The position numbers and the translations under genes were made by a program. The notes below the pieces were generated by a model. It was not told the origin of the DNA and did not search any database. It saw nothing but the letters and a program-made list of their open reading frames with translations. DNA of 41,314 nt from Pseudomonadota bacterium (GTDB taxonomy: Bacteria; Desulfobacterota; Desulfovibrionia; Desulfovibrionales; Desulfovibrionaceae), in contig JAFABC010000259.1 in the NCBI GenBank assembly GCA_023426275.1, positions 1-41,314 of the forward strand, read 5' to 3'. Below, piece by piece: positions 16,764 through 25,130 of the stretch (position 1 is the stretch's first letter; every line of letters begins with the position of its first letter).

Positions 16764-16791
16764 CCCGGGGAGACCCGGCCATGGAGTGCCA

Positions 16792-18150
16792 ATGGAAATG
16801 GAAAAAAGCCTTTTCGGAACGGACGGACTGCGGGGGACGGTCAACAGCTTCCCGATGACGCCGGAAATCGTCATGCGTCTGGGGCTGGCCGCGGGAGAGG
16901 TGCTGCGAAACGGCGGACGACGCCACAAGGTGCTCATCGGGAAGGATACGCGACTTTCCGGCTATATTTACGAAAACGCCCTGACATCCGGATTTTGCGC
17001 CGCCGGCATGGATGTCATTCTGGTCGGGCCGTTGCCCACGCCGGCGATTTCCTTTCTTACGCGCGACATGCGGGTGGACGTGGGCGTGGTCATCTCGGCC
17101 TCCCACAATCCGTACACGGACAACGGCATCAAGTTTTTTGACCACATGGGGTTCAAGCTGCCCGACGCGGTCGAGGCCAAAATCGCCGCCATGGTCGAGA
17201 GCTGCGGCGGCGAGTGGAGCCTGCCGGCCCCCGATGCCGTCGGCCGGGCCGCCAGGATCGAGGACAGCACCGGCCGCTACATTGTGTTTCTCAAAAACAG
17301 CGTGCCGCTGGATGTCAGTTTCTCCGACATGAAAATCGCCCTGGACTGCGCCAACGGCGCGGCCTTCCGGGTGGCGCCCATGGTCTTCGAGGAGCTCGGG
17401 GCCCGGGTCTTCAAGATCGGCGTCGAGCCCGACGGCACCAACATCAACCGAGGTGTGGGCTCCCTGTATCCGGAGCTGGTGGCCAAGAAGGTGGTGGAGA
17501 CCGGGGCCGACATCGGCATCGCCCTGGACGGCGACGCCGACCGCGTCATCGTGTCCGACGAAAAGGGCCGCATTCTCGACGGCGACCAGATCATGGCCAT
17601 CTGCGCCCTGGACCTCATGGAAAACGGACAGCTGCCGGGCAATTTGCTCGTGGCCACGGTCATGAGCAACATGGCGCTCGAAGTCTTCATGAACGCCCAC
17701 GGCGGCCGGCTGCTGCGCACGCCGGTCGGCGACCGCTACGTGGTGGAGGCCATGCGGGCCAATAAGGCCGTGCTGGGCGGCGAACAGTCCGGCCATCTCA
17801 TCTTTTTAAACCACAGCACCACCGGTGACGGCACCCTGGCCGCCATGCAGCTCATGCGGATCATGATCCGCCGGGGCAAGCCGTTGTCCGAGCTGGCGAC
17901 GCTGCTCGTGCCGTTTCCCCAAAAGCTGGTGAACGTGCCCGTGGCCCGCAAGATTCCCTTCAATCAGGCGCCGGCCATCGAGAAGGCGGTGCAGGAGGCC
18001 GAACGGGTCCTGGGCGGACGGGGCAGGGTGCTGTTGCGGTATTCCGGCACCGAATCCCTGGCCCGGGTCATGGTCGAGGCCGAGGACGACGCCTTGGTCG
18101 ATCGCCTGTGCGGCGACCTGTCCGAAACCGTGTCCACGGCCCTGCGCTGA
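16792..18150 (+). CDS. glmM: Phosphoglucosamine mutase
   Basis: A 452-residue phosphohexomutase converting glucosamine-6-phosphate to glucosamine-1-phosphate for peptidoglycan and LPS precursors. The phosphoserine is S104 in SASHNP, the metal loop is DGDADR (246-251) and the phosphate-binding loop is RYSGTES near the C terminus. The ATG at 16792 is favoured because GGAG lies 5 bases before it; GTG at 16786 and ATG at 16798 are in frame and possible. It is 28 bases after cdaR in the c-di-AMP/cell-wall cluster. Confidence 0.96.
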   Translation: MEMEKSLFGTDGLRGTVNSFPMTPEIVMRLGLAAGEVLRNGGRRHKVLIGKDTRLSGYIYENALTSGFCAAGMDVILVGPLPTPAISFLTRDMRVDVGVVISASHNPYTDNGIKFFDHMGFKLPDAVEAKIAAMVESCGGEWSLPAPDAVGRAARIEDSTGRYIVFLKNSVPLDVSFSDMKIALDCANGAAFRVAPMVFEELGARVFKIGVEPDGTNINRGVGSLYPELVAKKVVETGADIGIALDGDADRVIVSDEKGRILDGDQIMAICALDLMENGQLPGNLLVATVMSNMALEVFMNAHGGRLLRTPVGDRYVVEAMRANKAVLGGEQSGHLIFLNHSTTGDGTLAAMQLMRIMIRRGKPLSELATLLVPFPQKLVNVPVARKIPFNQAPAIEKAVQEAERVLGGRGRVLLRYSGTESLARVMVEAEDDALVDRLCGDLSETVSTALR

Positions 18151-18348
18151 GGTGACGAGGGTCTGAACCCCCTTTTGGTGCTGGACTTGTTTGTTTAAAG
18201 GAATTACTGTCGATTGTTGATGCGGGAAGCCACGCAACAGGCGGCGGACCGGCATCAATGGCAGGTCAGAAGCGGTCGGTCGGACGCACGGCGCGGTCCG
18301 CCGTAACCGAATGCATACCGGGCAGTGCGCGCATCCAAGGAGAAGAGC

Positions 18349-19224
18349 ATGGAAATCAAGAAGGTGGTCATTCCCGTCGCCGGATGGGGCACGCGGTCCT
18401 TGCCGGCCACGAAGAACATCCCCAAAGAAATGCTGCCCGTCTATAACAAACCCATCGTTCAATATGTCGTCGAGGAAGCCCAGTCCTCGGGACTGCAGGA
18501 CGTGGTGTTTGTCACCAACCGGAACAAGACGATCATCGAAGACCATTTCGATTACAACCTGGCCCTGGAGGATCTCCTGTCCCGCACCGGCAAGACGGAG
18601 ATGCTCAAAATGGTCCGGGAAGTGGCGGAGATGGCCAACATCATTTCCGTGCGCCAGAAAAAGCAGCTGGGACTCGGCCATGCCGTGCTGTGCGCCCGCG
18701 AGGTCTGCAAGAACGATCCCTTCGCGGTCATGGTCGGCGACGACCTCATGTTCAGCATGGAGCCGGGCATCAAGCAGCTGCTGACCGTGGCCATGACCGA
18801 ACACATGCCCGTGGTCGGCGTCATGGAAGTGCCGCCGCACATGGTGTCCCGCTACGGCATCATCGACGGCGAGGAGTTCGCGCCGGGCATGTACCGGGTG
18901 CGCAACCTCGTGGAAAAGCCCAAGGTCAACGAAGCTCCGTCCACCCTGGCCATTGTCGGCCGGTATGTTCTTTTCCCCGACATTTTCTATCATCTGGAAA
19001 AAGTCACCCCGGGCCATGGCGGCGAGATCCAGCTCACCGACGGCCTCAAGGGGCTGGCCGGCAACAACCGCCTGTTGGCGGTCAAGATCCAGGGCCAGCG
19101 TTTCGACGCCGGCGACTGGGTCGATTACCTGACGGCCAATATCTATTTCGCGCTCCACGACGAGGGACTCCGCGAGTCGCTCGTGCCGCGCCTGCGCGAA
19201 CTGTTGCCTTTTGCCGCGGAGTAG
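18349..19224 (+). CDS. galU: UTP-glucose-1-phosphate uridylyltransferase
   Basis: A 291-residue nucleotidyltransferase producing UDP-glucose for surface polysaccharides. The nucleotide-binding loop is PVAGWGTRSLPATKNIPKEM (residues 9-28), followed by LPVYNKPIVQYVVEEA; VGDDLM and VEKP are also conserved. AAGGAGA precedes the ATG. A 198-base gap separates it from glmM, so it may have its own promoter, though none was clear. It ends before a strong terminator. Confidence 0.95.
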   Translation: MEIKKVVIPVAGWGTRSLPATKNIPKEMLPVYNKPIVQYVVEEAQSSGLQDVVFVTNRNKTIIEDHFDYNLALEDLLSRTGKTEMLKMVREVAEMANIISVRQKKQLGLGHAVLCAREVCKNDPFAVMVGDDLMFSMEPGIKQLLTVAMTEHMPVVGVMEVPPHMVSRYGIIDGEEFAPGMYRVRNLVEKPKVNEAPSTLAIVGRYVLFPDIFYHLEKVTPGHGGEIQLTDGLKGLAGNNRLLAVKIQGQRFDAGDWVDYLTANIYFALHDEGLRESLVPRLRELLPFAAE

Positions 19225-19267
19225 GCCCATGGCCGGCTTCGCGGTCCCGGTTCGCCGCGACCTTTTT

Positions 19268-19297
19268 CGCCCGAGGGGACAGCCCCTCGGGCGTTTT
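19268..19297 (+). terminator. Intrinsic terminator after galU
   Basis: A perfect 11-base-pair GC stem (CGCCCGAGGGG and its complement) with an ACAG loop is followed by TTTT. It sits 43 bases after the galU stop and 11 bases before the priA start. Confidence 0.9.
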
Positions 19298-19308
19298 GTC
19301 GTCATCGC

Positions 19309-21696
19309 ATGACTTCTGCCGTTGCCGTCGTCCTGACGGCGCCTCCCTACGCCCGGCTGACCTATTCCCTGCCGCCGGGCTTTGCGCCTGCGGATTTCCC
19401 TCCCGGGCTTTGTCTGCTCGTGCCCGTGGGCAGGATGCTGCGGGCCGGCGTGGTCTGGGAAACCGACGTGCCGCCTCCCGAGGGCGTGACCCTGCGACCG
19501 CTGTTGTGGCCGCTGGAGCGCGAACCCGCCTGCGACGCCGCCTACCTTGATCTCGTCCGCAATCTGGCCAGCCGTCATCTCGCGCCTCCCGGCCGGATTC
19601 TCGGCACGCTGCTGCCTCGCGGGATGCGTACCGCCCAGGTGGAATTCGTCCTGGACGAGGCCGGCGTGCCGCGCCGGCTGACGGCCAGGGGGCTGGCCGG
19701 TCTGTCCGTCGAAGAGCGGGCTGCCCTGGCCGCGTCCTGGCGCGAGGGGGCCATGCGTTGCCGGCTGGCCGAGACGGCCGCCGATCCCCTGTGCCGGCTG
19801 ATCGCCGATCCGCCCTGGCCGGTGCGCCCCGGCGCGAAACGGCAGCTCGCCGTGTTGGATACGCTGTGTGATGCCGGCCCGTTGCCGCTTTCCGATCTCA
19901 AAAAGCGGTGTGGGCCGGACACGCTGCCCCTGCTGCGCCGACTGTGCGCTTTGGAGCTGGTGCGCCTGGACGTTGCCGCGGAGGAGGGGGAGGCGCCCGA
20001 TGAGGCGCAATCCGTTGCCGCGGGGCTTGCGGCCCAGCCGCCGCTGACCGGCGAACAGGAAGCGGCCCTGGCCGCGCTGGAACCGGTGCTCGACGCGCCG
20101 GACGGCGCGGCCAGGCTGGTCTACGGCGTCACGGGCAGCGGCAAGACGCGCCTTTACATGGAGCTTGTGGCCAGGACCCTGGCCCGGGGGCGGCGGGCCC
20201 TGCTGCTCGCGCCGGAAGTGGCTTTGGCCGAGCGCCTGCGCCGGGCCGCGACCCGGGCCTTTCCCGACCGGGAAGTCATGCTCTACCACGGCTACCAGCC
20301 GCCGGGCGGGCGCGAGGTCGCCTTTCGCCGCGCCGCCGCGGCCGATGCGCCCGCCATCGTCGTGGGCACGCGGTCGGCGCTTTTTTTGCCGCTGCGCGAT
20401 CTCGGGTTTGTCGTGCTGGACGAGGAACACGACGGCGCGTTCAAGCAGGAAGACCGGTTGCCGTATCAGGCCAAGGAAGTGGCCTTTTTTCGCGCCAGTC
20501 AGGCGGGCGCCCTGCTCGTGCTCGGTTCGGCCACGCCCGACGTGAAGACGTTTTATGCCGCCCGGGAGGGCCATGTGCCCATGGTGCGGCTGCGCCACCG
20601 CGTGGGGGCGGGCGGCATGCCGGCCATCGAGGTGGTGGACATGCGCGGCGCGGCCAAACTCACGGCCGTGGCCGGGGATCGGGAAACCGGGGACCGGGTG
20701 GGGGTGCTGACCGACGCGGCGGCCGGCGCCCTGGCCGAAACGGTCGCGGCCGGCGACCAGGCCATGATCCTGCTCAACCGCCGGGGCTATGCGCCGCTGC
20801 TTTTCTGCCTGGACTGCGAAACGGCCGTGCGCTGCCCGCACTGCGAGCTGTCCCTGACCTACCACAAGGATCGGGAACGGCTGGTATGCCACTACTGCGG
20901 CCATGTCCGGCCGCATCCCTCGCCGTGTCCGGCCTGCGGCGGAACGCGGTTTCTGCCCATGGGCGTGGGCGCGGAAATGCTTGAGGAACAACTGGCCGGC
21001 GTGCTGCCGGCCGGGGCGGCGGTGGCCCGGCTGGACCGGGACGTGGCCCGGCGGCCGGAGCGGGCGGCGGCCATCCTCGACGACTTCGCCTCGGGCAGGG
21101 CCCGGGTGCTGGTCGGCACGCAGATGTTGTCCAAGGGACACCATTTTCCGGACGTGACCCTGGTGGTGGCCGCCGACGCCGATCTGGGCCGCAGCCTGCC
21201 GGATTACCGCGCTTCGGAGCGCACCTTCCAGCTGCTGACCCAGCTGGCCGGCCGGGCCGGGCGGGGCGGCCGGCCCGGCCGGGTGCTCATTCAGACGCGT
21301 ACGCCGGACGATCCCTTTTTCGCGTTTGTGAAGGCCGGCGATTTCGAGGGTTTTTTCGAGGAGGAGCTTTCGCGGCGACGCCGGTTATGCTATCCGCCAT
21401 TTACACGACTGGGCTTGGCGCGCCTGAGTTTTCCCCGTGATCGGGAGGAAGGTTTTGCCGCGGTCGCGGCCGTGGGCGAGGCCATGCGTCGGGTGGCCGG
21501 GCCGCTCGGGGTGCGGGTGCTGGGGCCTGCCCCGGCGCCACTTGCCCTGGTTGCCGGACGCCGGCGGTTTCATTGCCTGCTCAAATCCCCGGACTGGCCC
21601 TCGGTGCGCCGCGTTTTCGCGGCCGGCCGGGCGGTGCTGCCCGCTTCCGGGATGGTGCGGTTTTCATTGGATCTCGATCCGGTCGACATGTTGTAA
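19309..21696 (+). CDS. priA: Primosomal protein N' (replication-restart helicase PriA)
   Basis: A 795-residue helicase that reloads the replisome at stalled forks. The N-terminal ~240 residues are the DNA-binding region. The helicase core has Walker A GVTGSGKT (273-280), DEEH (371-374) and LGSATPDVKT. Eight cysteines (C500, C503, C509, C512, C527, C530, C540, C543) form the paired zinc sites typical of PriA. Later motifs include VLVGTQMLSKGHHFP and QLAGRAGRGGRPG. It is slightly longer than E. coli PriA. The ATG at 19309 has a poor Shine-Dalgarno and lies just after the galU terminator. Confidence 0.95.
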   Translation: MTSAVAVVLTAPPYARLTYSLPPGFAPADFPPGLCLLVPVGRMLRAGVVWETDVPPPEGVTLRPLLWPLEREPACDAAYLDLVRNLASRHLAPPGRILGTLLPRGMRTAQVEFVLDEAGVPRRLTARGLAGLSVEERAALAASWREGAMRCRLAETAADPLCRLIADPPWPVRPGAKRQLAVLDTLCDAGPLPLSDLKKRCGPDTLPLLRRLCALELVRLDVAAEEGEAPDEAQSVAAGLAAQPPLTGEQEAALAALEPVLDAPDGAARLVYGVTGSGKTRLYMELVARTLARGRRALLLAPEVALAERLRRAATRAFPDREVMLYHGYQPPGGREVAFRRAAAADAPAIVVGTRSALFLPLRDLGFVVLDEEHDGAFKQEDRLPYQAKEVAFFRASQAGALLVLGSATPDVKTFYAAREGHVPMVRLRHRVGAGGMPAIEVVDMRGAAKLTAVAGDRETGDRVGVLTDAAAGALAETVAAGDQAMILLNRRGYAPLLFCLDCETAVRCPHCELSLTYHKDRERLVCHYCGHVRPHPSPCPACGGTRFLPMGVGAEMLEEQLAGVLPAGAAVARLDRDVARRPERAAAILDDFASGRARVLVGTQMLSKGHHFPDVTLVVAADADLGRSLPDYRASERTFQLLTQLAGRAGRGGRPGRVLIQTRTPDDPFFAFVKAGDFEGFFEEELSRRRRLCYPPFTRLGLARLSFPRDREEGFAAVAAVGEAMRRVAGPLGVRVLGPAPAPLALVAGRRRFHCLLKSPDWPSVRRVFAAGRAVLPASGMVRFSLDLDPVDML

Positions 21697-21718
21697 CCAG
21701 AAACCAGGGGAGGGGCTT

Positions 21719-22822
21719 TTGACCACGCGGTTTGTCAACAACGACGCGGCGCTGTTGCGCAAGGTGGATGCGGCCCTGGAGGAACGCCGCCGGGCCGGAC
21801 TTGAAGGTCTGGTGGGGGACCTGGCCGCCGTGGTGATCAATGTCGCGCCGCAGGATTTGCTGCCGGTCGCCGAAGACTTCATGGCCGGTACGGGGCTTGA
21901 CTGCGTGGCCGCCGTGGACGATCCGCTTTCCGGCGACGGCGGGCCGTGCCTGTTGTTGCGTGACGGCATCGGCGCGGATTTTCTGATCAAAAGCCGTACC
22001 GCCCCGGACAACCCCTTTGCCCCCTACAATACGGGCAAAAAAACCACCGCCGCCCAGGTCGGGCGTCTTGAGACGTTCGTGTTTGTCTGCCAGGACGTGT
22101 CGGCCTATGCCGCCCTTCAGCGGGAGCGGGGCGTGGCTTTTCTGACCGACGCGCCGCTGGAAACCGACGCCTTTTTCTTCATCCAGACCGCTCCCTCGCC
22201 TTTCACCGGCAATTCCCTGGGTTTTATCCAATGGAAAAGACGACCGGGCGCCTATGTGCATGCCGGCAGCTGTCCCGTGGATCTGGCCGTGCCGGCCAAG
22301 CCGGACGCTCCCTGGCTGGGCCTGGTCAAGGGACTCGACCATGTGGCCACCCGGGTGCGGGCCGAGGCGCGCGACGCGGCCATTGTCGAGTTCCTTTCCC
22401 TGACCAACTACCATTTCGATTTCGCCTTCTACGTGGAACCGCTCAACTCCATCACCAGTGTGGCCCGTCTCGGCGCGGGGGATTACGCCCAGGTGTTCAC
22501 CTCGGGCATCTCGCCGCTCGAGGGCGCGTTGCAGGATATCGGCCCGACCGAGCGGTTCATCGCCAATTACGGCATCCGGCCCCATCATTTGGCCTTTTCC
22601 GTCGCCGCCATCGAATCGGTGGTGGAGGGGTTGCGCGGCGAGGGGACGGGCTTTTTGTCGTCCCTGGTCGGGTCGCGCGAGGAAGGGCTCAAGCAGATCT
22701 TCTCCACCATGTCCCCCTGGACCCTGCTGGTGCATGAATACATCGAGCGCTATGACGGCTTCGATGGTTTTTTCACCAAAAGCAATGTGACGCATCTGAC
22801 CCGGGCGACCGAGAACCAGTGA
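21719..22822 (+). CDS. Two-domain VOC protein resembling 4-hydroxyphenylpyruvate dioxygenase
   Basis: A 367-residue protein with the C-terminal architecture of HPPD-family enzymes. Candidate iron ligands are H208 (GLDHVATRV), H289/H290 (IRPHHLAFSV) and E340 (LVHEYIER), in the HPPD order and spacing; the end (GFFTKSNVTHL) parallels the HPPD C-terminal helix region. HPPD needs O2, so in this apparent anaerobe the substrate or role may differ. The N-terminal half is divergent. The TTG start at 21719 is chosen because GGGGAGGGG lies just upstream and it follows the priA stop by 22 bases. The reaction is not established. Confidence 0.72.
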   Translation: MTTRFVNNDAALLRKVDAALEERRRAGLEGLVGDLAAVVINVAPQDLLPVAEDFMAGTGLDCVAAVDDPLSGDGGPCLLLRDGIGADFLIKSRTAPDNPFAPYNTGKKTTAAQVGRLETFVFVCQDVSAYAALQRERGVAFLTDAPLETDAFFFIQTAPSPFTGNSLGFIQWKRRPGAYVHAGSCPVDLAVPAKPDAPWLGLVKGLDHVATRVRAEARDAAIVEFLSLTNYHFDFAFYVEPLNSITSVARLGAGDYAQVFTSGISPLEGALQDIGPTERFIANYGIRPHHLAFSVAAIESVVEGLRGEGTGFLSSLVGSREEGLKQIFSTMSPWTLLVHEYIERYDGFDGFFTKSNVTHLTRATENQ

Positions 22823-22831
22823 TCGGCGGCC

Positions 22832-22865
22832 GGGGCGGCGCGGTCCGAAAGGACTCCGCCGCCCC
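22832..22865 (+). terminator. Strong hairpin with GAAA tetraloop after the VOC gene
   Basis: GGGGCGGCG pairs with CGCCGCCCC, then after a C/C mismatch GGTCC pairs with GGACT around a GAAA tetraloop. It starts 9 bases after the stop codon. There is no T-run, so it may act as an mRNA 3'-end stabiliser or a factor-assisted terminator. Confidence 0.5.
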
Positions 22866-22978
22866 CATGGCGTCCGCGTGAAGCCGGCCCGGCGGATGCG
22901 GTCATGGATTCCGACAGGGCCGGGGCGAAGGCTTCCTGCCGTGGTTTGCGGCACGGGGCGACGCAAAGGCGGCGGACG

Positions 22979-25009
22979 ATGACGCGCGCAACCTCGGAGA
23001 GAACGAAGCCACGGGTGCCTCTCAAACCGCTGTGGCTGGTGCTGGGCTATGCGGCGGTGGCGGGCCTGTGGATTCTCGTGACGGATCAGGTGATGGACGT
23101 GCTTTTCCGGGACGCCCCGGAATTGTGGGCGCGCGCCTCGTTGTTCAAGGGCTTTTTTTTCGTCCTGGTCACCGCCGCCTTGCTCCATTTTTTGCTGCAC
23201 CGGCAGCGGCTGGCCTTTCGCCGCAAGGAACAGGAACTGGGCGAGAGCCGGCGGCGCTATCAGCTGGTGGTGGAAAACGCGCCGGACGCCATCATGATCC
23301 ACCAGGGGCGTACCCTCGTTTTTGCCAATGCCGAAGCGGCCAAGCTGTTCGGCGCGGCTTCCGTGGACGCGCTCATCGGCCGCGACCTCCTGGATTTCGT
23401 CCATGAGGATTCCCGGGAGGCGGTGCTCGCGCGTATGCGGCAGACCATTGGGCAGCGGCAGCGGGTGCGGTTGCGCGAACAGCGGTATCTTCGCCTGGAC
23501 GGCTCGTCCATCGAAGTGGAAGTGGCCGGGGTGCCGTTTCCCGGCGGGAGCGAGCCGGCGGCCCTGCTTTTTTTGCACGATATCGGCGAGCGCAAGGCCG
23601 CTGAACAGCGACTGCGGGAAAGCGAGGCCAAATACCGGCTGTTGGCCGACAACTCCCATGATGTCATTTTCATCATGGACGCCGCGTTTCGTTTGACATT
23701 TGTCAGCCCTTCGGTGCGCCGCCTGCGCGGGGTGAGCGTGGAGGAGGCCCTGGCCGAGACGTTCGAGGAGTCGATGACGCCCACTTCGGCCGCCCTGGCC
23801 CGGGAGGCGTCAAAGCAGTTTTTGGCCCCCGAGCCGGAGCTGCGGCCGAGCTCCCAGCGACTCGAGCTGGAGCTGCGCCGCAAGGACGGCTCCACCGTCT
23901 GGGTGGAAGCCGTGGTCCGGGCGCTCACCGGGCCTTCGGGGGAATTCACCGGCGTCCTCGGCGTCGGACGGGACATCACCGAACGCCGCCGGGCCGAGGA
24001 GGACTTGCGGCGGTCCAAGGAATTTCAGGCCATGATCCTGGAGGCCATCCCGGACCCGGTGTTCGTCAAGGACAGCCGGCATCGCTTCGTCCAGGTCAAC
24101 GGCGCCCTGTGCGCCATGCTCGGACAGCCGCCGGAAGCCATCATTGGCAAGTCGGACTATGATTTTGTGCCCACGGACGAGGCTGATGTGTTCGTTTCCC
24201 GCGACAAGTGGGTGTTCGAAACCGGCCAGGAGGACCTCTACGAGGAACGTCTGACCGATCCGCTGGGCCAGGTGCATGTGCTGGTGACGCGCAAGGGGCT
24301 TTTTATCGACGCCTCGGGGGCGCGCTTTATCGTCGGCGTCATCCGCGACGTCACCGAGGACAAGGCCAAGGAGCAGCGGCTGCGTGATTCCCTGCTGGAA
24401 AAGGAAGTGCTGCTCAAGGAAGTCCACCACCGGGTCAAAAACAATCTGCAGGTCATCTCCAGCCTGCTTTTCCTGCAAAAGGACACCATCGAGGACCCGG
24501 CCATCCAGGTGCTGTTCGAGGAAAGCCGCAACCGCGTCGCCTCCATGGCCCTGATTCACGAGGAACTCTATCGTTCGGGTGATCTGGCCCGGGTGGATCT
24601 CAAGGAATACCTGGAGCGGCTCACGCCCAAGGTGGTCCAGTCCCTGCGCGGCGACAAGAGCATCGGCTTCGCCCTGGATCTGGCCGAGTGCCGCGTGCCC
24701 GTGGACAAGGCCATTCCCTTCGGTCTGATCGTCAACGAACTTGTGACCAACGCCGTCAAGCACGCCTTTGTCGGCCGGGACGCAGGCACCATCCGGGTGA
24801 CCGTGGAGCGGGAGCGGGATGTGGTTCGCGCCTCGGTGGAGGACGACGGGGTGGGGCTTGAAAAGGACTTTCATCCCGACGCCGTCAAGTCGCTGGGAAT
24901 GCAGCTGGTGGTGCAGTTGACGCACCAGTTGCGCGGGGCGCTGACTTTCGGGGGGACTGGCGGCGCGGCGTTTCGGCTCGTGTTTCCGCTGTCCGACGCC
25001 GCGTCCTGA
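22979..25009 (+). CDS. Membrane sensor histidine kinase with three PAS domains (HisKA_2 type)
   Basis: A 676-residue kinase. Two membrane helices (about 17-38 and 55-73) are followed by PAS domains at about 92-208, 218-338 and 348-465, each ending in a PAC-like segment (LLFLHDIGERK, VLGVGRDITER, IVGVIRDVTED). The kinase core has EVHHRVKNNLQVISSLL with H484 as probable phospho-acceptor, an N-box NELVTNAVKHA (N586) and DDGVGLEKD. This is the HisKA_2/HWE-like class. No response regulator lies beside it. ATG 22979 begins shortly before the first helix, with AAAGG upstream; ATG 22904 would add 25 residues of arginine-rich sequence and is less likely. Confidence 0.87.
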   Translation: MTRATSERTKPRVPLKPLWLVLGYAAVAGLWILVTDQVMDVLFRDAPELWARASLFKGFFFVLVTAALLHFLLHRQRLAFRRKEQELGESRRRYQLVVENAPDAIMIHQGRTLVFANAEAAKLFGAASVDALIGRDLLDFVHEDSREAVLARMRQTIGQRQRVRLREQRYLRLDGSSIEVEVAGVPFPGGSEPAALLFLHDIGERKAAEQRLRESEAKYRLLADNSHDVIFIMDAAFRLTFVSPSVRRLRGVSVEEALAETFEESMTPTSAALAREASKQFLAPEPELRPSSQRLELELRRKDGSTVWVEAVVRALTGPSGEFTGVLGVGRDITERRRAEEDLRRSKEFQAMILEAIPDPVFVKDSRHRFVQVNGALCAMLGQPPEAIIGKSDYDFVPTDEADVFVSRDKWVFETGQEDLYEERLTDPLGQVHVLVTRKGLFIDASGARFIVGVIRDVTEDKAKEQRLRDSLLEKEVLLKEVHHRVKNNLQVISSLLFLQKDTIEDPAIQVLFEESRNRVASMALIHEELYRSGDLARVDLKEYLERLTPKVVQSLRGDKSIGFALDLAECRVPVDKAIPFGLIVNELVTNAVKHAFVGRDAGTIRVTVERERDVVRASVEDDGVGLEKDFHPDAVKSLGMQLVVQLTHQLRGALTFGGTGGAAFRLVFPLSDAAS

Positions 25010-25082
25010 CGGGAAACGGCCCCGACGGCGGCTGACGTCTTCGATTGCGCCGTCTGGCGTTATTCGGAAAAGGGGGGAACGG

Positions 25083-25116
25083 CCTGTGCGGGCGGGGGCG
25101 GCCCCGTCCGCACAGG
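25083..25116. terminator. Long hairpin between convergent kinase and chemoreceptor genes
   Basis: A 15-base-pair stem (CCTGTGCGGGCGGGG and its complement with one G-U pair) encloses GCGG. It lies between the ends of two convergent genes. The minus-strand tail has CCCCCCTTTT a little downstream; the plus side has no T-run. Confidence 0.6.
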
Positions 25117-25130
25117 TCTGGATATCGGGA

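Noticed and set aside
18151..18348. A promoter or small gene between glmM and galU
   Set aside because: TTGTTT and some AT-rich bases occur, but no matching -10 element at a proper distance and no convincing short gene was seen.
17806..21144. A 1112-residue open frame on the minus strand opposite glmM/galU/priA
   Set aside because: It is a high-GC antisense shadow: Arg/Gly/His-rich with no motifs, crossing a terminator and three certain genes.
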